Part shown: positions 22,001 to 34,000 of the stretch, one piece after another
Layout: each line of letters opens with the position of its first letter
How positions within the stretch are numbered: position 1 is the first letter of the stretch
Source: Blastomussa wellsi
Lineage: Eukaryota > Cnidaria > Anthozoa > Scleractinia > Plerogyridae
NCBI GenBank assembly: GCA_947652115.1
Contig: OX393569.1
Coordinates: 3,194,830 to 3,258,829, forward strand
Direction: 5' to 3'
Length of the DNA: 64,000 bases
Translations under genes and position numbers: made by a program
Notes under the pieces: generated by a model
Database searches by the model: none
What the model was told of the DNA's origin: nothing
Seen by the model: the letters and a program-made list of their open reading frames with translations, nothing else

Positions 22001-25000
22001 ATAGCCAAAGCTCAAAAATCGTATCTTAAAGATACAACAGATTTTATTAACTTCATAGAAAAAACGAAGGTCGAAAAAAATGCAATCCTAATCTCTATGG
22101 ATGTGACAAGCTTATATACCAACATTCCGCAGGAGGAAGGAATAGCCAATGTATGCAATGAATACGAAACATTCCACAAAAACATTCCTCCTATACCAAC
22201 TCACTACATTAGAGAAATGCTTGAACTCATCCTGAAGGAAAACTCTTTCGAATTCAATGGGAGACACTACTTACAGACTCATGGCACTGCTATGGGGACA
22301 CGAGTTGCTGTAGCATTTGCCAATATTTTCATGAGCGTAATAGAAACAGAGATCATTCGCCATAGCTCTAATAAACCACTAGTCTGGAAAAGATAAATTG
22401 ATGATATATTTTCCCTATGGAATATAGACAAAAGAGACATAGACTTGTTCTTAGAACTAGCTAACAATTACCATCCGACCATAAAGTTTACGGCTGAGAT
22501 TTCAGACATAGAGACAACTTTTCTGGATACATGTGTTTACAAGGGCGAAAGATTCAAGAAAGAATCTATTCTTGACGTGCGTACGCATTTCAAGCCAACC
22601 GAAACATTCCAATACACAGAATTCACATCCTGCCACCCTCCAGGAGTCTGGAAGGGCTTCATTAAAGGCGAAGCCTTAAGACTTCTCAGAACTAATTCTT
22701 CAGAGAAAACTTTTGAAGAAAACATAAGACAATTCAAACAAAGATTACGAGCGAGAGGTTATCCAGATAACCTTTCAGAGAGAATTCTGTCAGGAGTTAT
22801 ATTTAGCGAAAGAACGTTGGCTCTACAAAATAAACAAAAGACGCACAAAAGAATTCTACCTTCCGTAACAGAATATCGTCCTTCTGTGCCTAATCTTAAG
22901 AACATTCTAATGAAAAAGTGGCACCTAATAGAGAATCAACCGGTGCTCAAAGAAATATTCAAAGACCCTCCCATCCTTTCATACAGTAAAGGGAGGTCGT
23001 TAAAAGATATACTCGTTAGAGCAAAAATTTGAAGGTCATCAATAACAAATCTCGACCAATGGGAGTCGTGTTTGGCCTGTCTTTTTATTTGACATCATGT
23101 AAAATCAAAAAACAGCAAAAACATAAGTGCGATGCACGGGCAACGGGCAAAGTCGATAATTGCTTGTTTTTCATCAGTTCTATTCCAGTACCTTGTTATT
23201 CTTTATCGCTATTATGCTTTTTCCTGCCAACTGTATTTTGTGTATTTGGCCGTATTTTACTTGGGTGCTAGGCAACGACTGAATTTGCGGCACATGATCC
23301 GAACAAAGCTATGAGAAATTTATAACGTTGACCAAAACAGGATGAAAAGCTCATAACTTATACATCTGACAATGCTAATCTACGCTTGTGAGTTACTTCT
23401 ATTTTCGGTTGAGTAAGACGAAACTACGTTTGGTCCCCAAGTGCTAACGCTAAAACTACAGTGCCATCAGGGGCAACTTGACTGGTTTCCAACGGTAACA
23501 ATATCAGCAGCCGCGCATTACTTACCATGAAAGCCCTCCAAATTTGGACGAGATAAACGACCTCGGCCAGCACTAGTATGTTGTTCTCCGCGTTTGTTCT
23601 CCGCGTCTGGTGATGAAATTTGGTCGCCCGTTACTCGACTGATAATCGTAATATATAAGAACAATACCGTCCATCTGGCGCGAAAATATGCTATGATTTT
23701 GTCCGCGGACATTATCTGTTCCGAGTAGCAAACAGTTTTTCGAGAGCGTTTTTCCAGTTTCCCTCGAATCGAGAAACCAAAATGGCGGCCCGTCGAACTC
23801 AACGATCGGCATCTACGATCTCACGGAAAAATAGGGGACTGTGAACAGTCTAAAATATTTGATGCCTGTTTATAATAAAGTACACGACAGTCGACCGATA
23901 TGCCACCGACAGTCGACCGATACTCCACCGACAGTCAATGATTAACGTATCGGTCGATATGTCGGCCGACATATCGACCGATACATCGGTCGAGTGTCGG
24001 CCGACATATCGACCGATACTCGGCCGATGTATCGGTCGAAAAATCGACCGACATATCGACCGACATATATCGACCGATACATCGGTCGAGTGTCAGTCGA
24101 GATATCGACCGATACTCGGTCGATATCTCGGCCGATACATCGGTCGAGGGGTGCACAAAATACACATGATCCGGCAGCCCCACCGAGATGAAAAACTGAA
24201 ATCATTCACATCCACAGAAATTACCTAAAGTACTGTTATTTATGTTGAGAAGGGACCTATCAAAAACAATTTTCAGTGTAATAGAAACCTTTTTCAGCAT
24301 ACTCACATTTGCACCCAATGCAAAATGACCAAACAAAGGAAGGAATATCTCCAGGTAATATGATTACTACTCCCACAACAAGAAGAATCTAATAGATAAC
24401 CCAGAAACCAATAGATTAAACACAAAAGACACAGTGAACCATGACACAGTAAACCATGATACAGTGAATTACAACACAATGAAGCACAACACAGTGAACC
24501 ACAACATAGTGAGCAGTGACACAGTGAACCAATTTGACACAATGTAGCACAACATAGTGAATCAAGACACAAATGAAGCACAACACAGTGAACCATGGCA
24601 CAGTGAACCACAACATGTAGCACAACACAGTAAACCAAGACACAAATGAAGCACAACACAGTCAACCATGACACAGTGATTCTGACACTGCAGTGAACCA
24701 TGCCTAACACAGTGAACCACCACAAAAGTGCACCACGCACTACACACTTTTATATCATAGACTGACTGAATTCATGATTCCAGTGGATATAAATGGGTCA
24801 TAGACCCTTTTTCACAAAAATCCTACAGTTACCGTAATAGTTTTTAATGACCACGAATTCATTAATTAATTAATATACAACCATTTCTATGGCACCCAGC
24901 ACTGAGAATGACTTTCATAAAAATTTCATGATCCTTGCAATGTATGTCCACTGAAATATTATTGTTCAGTCAAAATTTGCCAATGTCCAGTTAAATCCTA

Positions 25001-28000
25001 ACTGTTGTTGGACAGAATATTTTAACCTTCCACTGAAAAATTCAATGCTTTGCATTGGCAACAGCCGATCGAGGAGTGTAATACCACAACTGCTTTGTCC
25101 AATAAAAATAACGACTTAATCAGGCACATGTCCTTTCTCAGGAAAAAAAAACATTTGCAACCCTGTGATCGTGAATCAAGGATAACTAAACTTGAATGGA
25201 TCATGAAATATATCAGTATTATTTTCCGGGGAAAATCGTGGCATTGATTGTTGGCATGAAATTCAAAATTTTGATACTTGTGGTCCATGAACATGGTTTC
25301 ATGGTGTTCGCAAAACCTTTTCTAAAACTATAATTTGGTTTTATCAACTGGGTTGATAATGTGAATTGGCCACCATAAAGAGATTTGAGAGCTGACGTTT
25401 CGAGCGTTAGCCCTTCGTCTGAGCATCGTCGAAGGGCTAACGCTTGAAACGTCAGTGTGATTATCTTACGTCAGCTCTCGAATCTCTTTACGGTGGCCAA
25501 TTCACATTATCAACCCAGTTGATAAAACCAAATTATATTGTTATACTTCCCACCAATGCAGCACCACAATTTCTTTAGAAACTTAACCCCTCTTTTCTAA
25601 AACTGACTTTTTCATGGTATTTCCATAAAACTGTGACTCAGGTCATTGTGTATACTGCAATATATATGTACCTTTGTCATAAGTGTAGGGCCATCATCAT
25701 TTCTATTGTTAGCAATTAAAATCACCCACAGAACTGTTGTAATACACTGAGTCCAGAATAGGCCTATATATGTCCAGTACAATGCCTCACGACTCGGAGT
25801 TTCCTGGCTAAGATAAAAATAAAAAGAATTATCTGAGTCAATATATAATCAACTTAATGATGGAGAACAAGAGGAGAAAGATTATAATACAAAACATTAT
25901 GATAATTATTCCATGGTATAGATTGATTGGTTCTGAGTCAATTGATAGTAGTGCTCATCAAACATTTTGTGCATCACTGTTATATATTAATTTTACAGAA
26001 ATTAACCAACTATCTTATAACATGAAATTTTTGCGACACTTGAATTAAGTGATTTTTGTAATATTAAAAAGCCACAAATTTAAGTGACAGTCATTTGCGA
26101 CACTTAAATTACCGGTAAGTGATTTTCGTAATATTAAAAAGCCACAAAATTAAGTGACAGTCATTATGTCGATTGTAAAAGATTGCTACCACTGAATAAA
26201 CTTTTTTTTAGTGGGAAGTTTTAAACAATTCTGAAAAGATTCCATTCCTTGCAGAATCAAAGTGGCTACCATCGCTGATCAGAAATGTGCTTCATTTTAA
26301 TACAGATATGAACACATCTGCACCACTTGAAATAAGGAATTGTTGCGTCTTTGCTTGTGCCTAAATTCAAGGAATATGAACTACGGTAAAACCCATTGCC
26401 AAGAAAATGACCAAATTTGTAACATCGGTGAAATTGCAACAATAAAATAATTAGGAATACAAAAGCTTCACAAAATCACAAAAATTAAGTGTACCATGAA
26501 TTAAATGACCTCCAAAATGACGTGCAAAATAAACGAAAGGTTTAGGTATTAAGGTACCACACCGGTGATACATAAACAATATATCCATTGGCTTATTATT
26601 AACTATTTCATATCCAACAAACTCAAGTGGAATGTGATCATTTTATTGACAGAGAGAATCGCAATATTGTGCTCCTCAGCTGTTCTTGCTAATGTGTTCA
26701 TGACATATCTGTGGTCTGTGGTACACGAGTGAAATGAAGAGAAACATAGTACTTACAGGACTTCTAGTAAGATCAGGAACAACATTGCCAAAAGAAATTG
26801 CATCACAAACAAAACTCCAGCTTTGAAGTTCAAAAGCGTCTGTACCGAGAAAAAGAAAAGTTGAATAAATTTAATTTCATTTTATTGACAATGGAAATAA
26901 TACTGAGATAAATCGCAATACTGTGTTTTGAAAAAAAACTGTCATTCAAAATGGATGGGTAATTATGCCGCAAATAACAAATCACTCTTGGCCATATTAA
27001 TAATACTGGTATTTACATGTGTCATGATGACATGGTCTGATCCAGATGAGCTGTAATCTCCTGCATTGAAACTGTTTATTTCTTGATTCACAAATCCTGA
27101 TAGTAAACACAAAAAGAAAATAATACTAATATACCCATTGTAAGTAGATCATAATTAGGGAAATTTTATCCTGTACAAGAACCAAAGGCACCCTAATCAT
27201 TAGCATGCTTGTTGGATTCAGGGTCCAGCCTTTATTGCAGTCAGTTCTTGTGCAAGACACTTTGTTGGAAACAGGATAATTAGCATATGGTGTTTTAAAA
27301 TTATTGTGAAATGTGTTCCGGAAATCATGTGGCACTGTCAGATCTGATCGTTATTTTTTGTCTGAAAGGTTTTTTTTCTAGCCAGTAAGCTTTTGCTTTG
27401 AGTAAGGTGTGTTGCGAAGATAAGAACAATAATTATTGTTGTAATTAGTTCAAGTGAGGTTTTTTATTCAGTCGGTCTATACGCACAATCAAGCAAGAGT
27501 TATTAATCTAATAAGCCTTACGAAATAAGTCTCAGTATCTGAGAATCTGCAAGTGACAGGGTAGGCTACCTATCTAATTCCACACAACTTTACTCTCTGA
27601 GAAACTCTCTCAACCCAGGTGTATCTAGATGCTGGGGGTGGGGAGAAATAATACTAGTGGCTTTGTTATGCTACAGTAAATCCCTAAATGGACCCTCTCT
27701 GGTAGCATGTACTGTAGTAAAAAAAATACTACCTGTGAAAAGAGAAGCGATTTTATCCCTAATCAAGGGTCCAGTGGGGTCCAAGAAAAGGAGAAATGAC
27801 CTCTCTTTGAGCAGGTGGTATTTGCTGACCACAGTACATATTAGTTGTGTTATGGTAATGTGTCATAATGTCATCATGTTACCATGTCATCATGAAATGA
27901 TCAAACATACATGGGCATGGGACAAAGAAAAACTCTGACAGGATTCAAACCCATGACCTCCCAGATACCAGTAATGATGGGTGCTCCAACCAACTAAGCT

Positions 28001-31000
28001 ACACGAAGTCTTGGTAAGCTAATTAAGGCCATTTACTAGGTTCATATATGACAATCGTCCCACGTACTGTTAGGATCAGCAACGTCGGAACAACATGTGT
28101 GACAAAAAATTATATCGATAGATGGTAAATTTTTACCTCGATGAAATGAACACATGACACTGGTATGAGACAAAGAGAAACTCCAACAGGCATACCTGCC
28201 AACTCTCCCGGCTTTCCCGGGGGTCTCCAAGTTTTTCATCAAATCTCCTGGTCTCCCGCGTTGGATTTAGTACTTTTATTTGCTCTTATTTGAGTTGCTT
28301 TCGATTGGAAATGCAAAGATTTCTAGGCTTCTCCAGATTTTTGTACTCTGGGGGTTGGCAGGTATGCCGACAGGATTCAAACGGGCCATGGCCTCCGGAT
28401 TACTAGGATCAGCAACATTCAAACAACACAAGTGTGACAAATATGACCGATGGTTAATTTTTACCTTGGTGAATAAATGACAAAGTTGAAATAATAAAAT
28501 ATAACATGAGCATGGGACAAAGAAAAAATCTAATATAAACATCATGGACTCACATGTAAGAATAGATCACTGAATAGAGATCCACTAACTAAAACTACCC
28601 AAGCTAATCAGATATCGCTGGATATTTTGAGGTGCAGTAATTACCTTTTAATACCATTTTTTGTACACATCAGCAGCATGTTCGGTTTGCTTGGTTTGCC
28701 ATGGATATTTAGACCCAACAGATATACTACCAAAGACTTCCAAAAATGAATCATTAGGTAACTTAACATATTATAATATGTATTGTAATATTAACATATT
28801 TTCGCCAGTGTTGCAGGCAATTACCTGCTGATCTGTACTTCCATTGATGATGTAATGCCCATGACAAACAGAGCACCTACAAATGTTTAGACAATGATAT
28901 TTTAATTTATACACAATCAGTGGTGATTCAACTGCAAGGACGGCTGTGTAGTATCAGCATAAATTATCTTTCATGGAAGTAAAGAGAAACAAGAGGCTAC
29001 TTTAAAATAACATTTTAGGAAACAGAGGGAGAGAAATGGCTTGAATAAGGTATAGCAGAGGAAGAAAATAAATATGCAATTATATGGCAGGACTGCAAAC
29101 AATTTTTCCCATGAAAGGACATGTGTCTGGCTAATTCACCATTTTGATTGGACAAAACAGTGGTAAGGTGTACATCATTGTCACAGTTAATTCAAAACTT
29201 TGATATTTGCACTGGAATGCGTAAAATTTGTCCAGACATTTTCTCCAACCACAGGTAGGATTTTATTGGACATTGGTAAAGTTAGGCCAGCAATTCTCAT
29301 ATGTTAAATGTTATATGTAACTCAATGAGACTGTACAGCTGTAAGTGTTTTGAGAAAAAACCGATCCACAAAGAATTTCAAACTAAAATATTGCCGCAAT
29401 GGCAAAATATATCTTAGAGAAATGTGCTCTTCACTAATCCTGTTTTCCCTTTCATTAAATTAACACTTTTAAAAGGAGGTAAAGACTACATATATACGCA
29501 AGTACTATTTAAGTATAATATGGCATATTACTGTATTGCACTATTGTAGGTTGATGTAATGAAATGTAAGTAATTATAATAAATACCGGTAATGTAGTGA
29601 GGTGTAACAAGTAAGTAGGTAAATGTAATTTATTGTAATGAAGTGTTCTGTAACAATGTTTTGTAAATGTTTGTTTTGTTGACAAATAATAAAAAGAAAC
29701 TACAAAAAACAAAACAAAACTAAGAACAAATATGTAACTCAATGAGGTAAATTGCCCTGTATACTCTTACACCAGAAGAATTCATTCATGGCCAGAATGA
29801 TAAGAATTTCAATTGATACTCCTTTTTCTCTCCTTTTTGTGGTGTGACATAAAGTATGCAAGCTTGACAAGGGTAATTAAATGCCTGAGTCCGTAAAAGA
29901 CGTTGCAAGAAGATTCAGTGGTTCAAGTTGATAAACAAATGCTTTTAATTATTTAGTTAATGAATAGTATTTCCATTTTATTAACACAGAAACAAATAGA
30001 AGATAATTATATACTTTTTCCAGCTGCTGGAGTTTCTCTTACCTCCAAAGATTTCAAGGCTCCATCTAAAAGAAATATCAAATAAACAATCCAAGAATGA
30101 AAAAATAAAAAAATGTACACTGAAACAATGTCATGAGTTGTGGCATAATATTTGGCAATTAAACATTTTCTACAAAAATTTATCAAAGAAAAACGTCTTC
30201 ACATAGCCCAAGCACAATTTCTAGTGAAAAAGATCTCCAATGTTATCATTTCACTGAGATACAAAAGACACCCAAATAACAATTTTTTCAACATCTTCAT
30301 ATTACCAAATATTTCACCTGCAAAACGTCACTAACACAGTTTCCAATTAGCCCAAAAATTCTTTGAGTGAGATCACAAATTTGAAATCCAAAACAGGCCT
30401 TCACAACACCCCGTCATTCCCCCATGAGGTACGAGTTTAATTTTTTGTTAATGTCGCAGTTCCTAGTAAGTTATGGTTCAAACCCTGAACAAACACACGC
30501 AATAAAGACACATGATATGGCATAAGGGGGGAACACCGCTCCGCAATCGGCGTGACAGACGAACTTCCATTGCGTGACCCAAATGCCAAACTTATCTCCC
30601 CAGCGGTAAAACCAGCGCTGGATCGGACAAGTCGGCAAGGCCAAAGCTACGCGTCCTAGAAGCCTAACTCTAAACGGCACTACGTGCTGACAGAGTATAG
30701 ACAGTTGTGACTTCTCAAACCTTACTATCCCCCCAGCACTACGAGCCGACTCCGCCGGCACGTGCTGGATCAGACAAGAAGAGGCATAAAAGGGCGTAAA
30801 AGTGCCAATAAAATAGCGAAAACGAAGCTTGGGGAAGTCGCTGCAAGACTCTGGTCCTTTCTGGTGATACTTCTTGGGCAGCTGAGAATGGAGTGGCTAT
30901 GAGGGATGAGTTTAATTTTTTGCATACAGAATGTTCATTCAAATAAATGGCATAATGAATCTATGTTGACTCTATGTTTAACAGAGAATTTTGAATTTTT

Positions 31001-34000
31001 TTTTCAAAAGACAGTTTTAAATAGTGAAATGTAATCAACGTATAAGGTCTGACATTTCAATAATAAAAAATACCTGCTATAAAATAGCCTGTAAGTCTGT
31101 TTTGATGATTCTCATCATTGTTTTCTGTGATACCATAAATTACTGCTCCTATAGCTGATCTAAACAAAACAACACAGATAAGTCAAGGAATTTTTGGCAT
31201 GTTACTGTGATGAGAAATTAATTATTCCCTCCATGTAACTCACTGGAGAACAAAAGCTTGATCTTGTGCTGTGCATTTACAGGCAAAATTTATCGAGAAT
31301 TTGATTCTGTTTCTCTGTTGTAGATGCACATTTGCCTCGTTTTCATTATTGGCCTCAATTTCATGCACTTACTCACATGGTGATGCCCTCGTTTCATACA
31401 ACATTAAGCTTGTGTCTGTGAGCATCGCAAGCAAAGTCAACTATTTACATGTACTATTCTTGTGACAACATGGACAGATACTTCGAAGTGACTTTGATGC
31501 ACTCACACTTTTGCTTGTGAGATGCTTAATTGCCGTGAGAACAGCCAAATTTCACTGGCTGCTCAACTTGCTGGCTTTAAAGCCGTGAAAATGATTATTC
31601 AGTCTGTATGTGCTCCTGCAGATATATTTTACTAATAACCAGTGTTTAAACCTCAGTAAACAAAATTAATCAAATTAAAGCTAATTGAAGGAGTCATTAA
31701 TGCACTCTTGTAATCTCTGATTACTCCAGCCTAGTGTTAAACCCGATAACACCTGTACGTGCTGCCTAAAAACACCTGTTATGAACATATATCAGCCTTT
31801 GTTCCACTTTCAGCATCATCCCCCTTGACCTAAAATGGAATACCCAAGCTCTGTAGGAGGAAGACTTTTCTAATGATACTTTTTAAGCATGTTGCATTTT
31901 CAACCTTTACAGCATTTGGAAATGTGATGAACCCCCATATAAAAGTTTTGATGAGATCTTGCCAAGATCTCGGTCTGTAGTCTTGACAAGATTGGTGAGA
32001 TCTTCGCAAGTTACTGGCAATCTTGCTGAGAACGCTAAGGTTTCACCGTGATTTGGCCAAGAATGCTAGGATCTCGTTGAGACATGCCAAGATCTCACCC
32101 AGTGCTGAGACCTCGCTGTGGGACACTGTGTTCCTTGTTTGACACCTTAGTTTCCCCCACTAAAGACACTAGGCTTCTACTAACAGTAGTTACATCGTAT
32201 GGATGGCAATTCTCACCTTGAGAACAGAACTGTGAAGTAGACAATCCAAGAGACGTTGGAGATAACATTACTTCGCACAGTCAGGTTCAAGACTGTTACA
32301 CTACAATACAACAAAAAATAACCGCTTTTGTATTCCAGTTAAATTTTCCATGAATCTTTCCACAGTATGATACCTAGATCTGTTTCTTTGACTTTGCAAG
32401 GTAAGGCAGAACCTAGTGGCCCATCAGGTCAGAGCTTATCTCACTTTCTTTAGAGCAAAGTGACTTGGATCATTTCTACTCCTTTATGGATGGGATGCTA
32501 GTCCAATGCAGGGTTATCCTGTACCTGCCAACTCTCATGCATTATGCGCTAGTCACAAACCTGCGGGAAGAAGACTTCCATCTCATGCCTTCTCCTGCCG
32601 ATGGATCAATTTCTTTAGCCTCATTGAAAAATCTGAGATATTATCACAGCCTCAACTGACACAATTTCTAAAAATATGTAAACTTGAAGCAGCACAAGAA
32701 AAGAAACGTTCAGCGAAATGACGGAACGTCACCCGAATTCCCCAAGTTTAAAAGGACCATGATGAAATGAAATGAAAACATGAGCTATTGAAAAATAAGC
32801 TTATTTGGAAGGCCTTAAAAATGACTAAAAATGGCATTTTTCTTTTGCGATATCTCCTCTCGTTCCAGAGATATTAAAGATTTTTGTATTATGCAAATTA
32901 GGTACTGATGATGTCATAAGGTGTGATAGTATGAGTATTTAAACACAAAATAATGATGCAATACAACTGGAACTTTGCATCCTAAGAAATACACCTCTTG
33001 ATACATATTTTGATGTTGCTATGGCAACAATCTTGGTTCCAGTCTCTTTCCTCTTTACATCAAATATTACTCATTTGTGACTGTATAGGGCAAATGATTG
33101 ATCCTATTTAAAGCATATGCAATGCCCATATTGCACTAGCACTCCTAATTAACCTTTAGGAAGTGGAAGATGTTTGCTCACAATCAAATACAAGAATAAT
33201 CATTCCTGTATATTAGAGATGTGAAACCAGATGTGTTGCCATAGCAACACCAAAAAATACACCATCTCATGTATTTCTAAGGCTATAACCAATTTCATTG
33301 CATCATTACTTGCAGAGATATGCTATATTTTGTGTTTTTACACCCACATGATCACACCTTATGATGTCATCAGTACCTAATTTGCATAATTCAAAAATCT
33401 TGAATATCTCCAGGGATGTAGCTAGTATTTGTTTACAGATGGAAATGTTGACTTAACAGGCGGGTACTTTGGGCTGAAGTGGTAGTTTTTTAAAAATCAC
33501 TGGTTGTTTTTCAGCCGGGAAAATCATGCTGACAGACAGGTATTTTCCCCAGCTCCCGGCTATTATCTACATCCCTGATGATCTCTGGAACGAGAGGAGA
33601 TATCACAAAAAGGAAAATGCCATTTTCCTTTATTTTTAAAAGTCTTTCAAATAAACTTATTTTTCAATAGCTCGTTTTTTCATTTCATAGGCACTTTAAA
33701 TGAGCCATATCAAACTGATATGAATTTAATGAAACCATGCAACACCCACGAACCTGTTGTATTTGAAGTGTGTAATTAAGCTCAGCAACATGCAAAGGAA
33801 TGCAATTACTGTGTAAATAATTGAGGTCACAGGATGGTGCAGTGTGCCAAGTGGATGGCAAGCTGTATATACACAACCTAAACACAAAGACAGCATTTCA
33901 TAAGTAGTAAGAATATACATTGTTCACATTACATATTTTACAGTGCTACGCGCCTTACCGTTGCCACTCAAGAAAGTTTTTGATTAAATTTTGACATCTT

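Noticed and set aside
23518..23802. First exon of a separate minus-strand gene
   Set aside because: The sequence is a copy of a foldback element found at 44290-44502, and the exon at 19401 is better explained by splicing from 24307. Kept only as a finding.
23935..24228. Similar frames in the second array
   Set aside because: Same repeat; recorded only as a remote alternative tail for the 7TM gene.
24303..24747. Cys/Val/His-rich reverse-strand frames
   Set aside because: Most of the length is an ACACAGTGAACCA minisatellite. Only 24307-24388 is kept, as an exon with proper splice sites.
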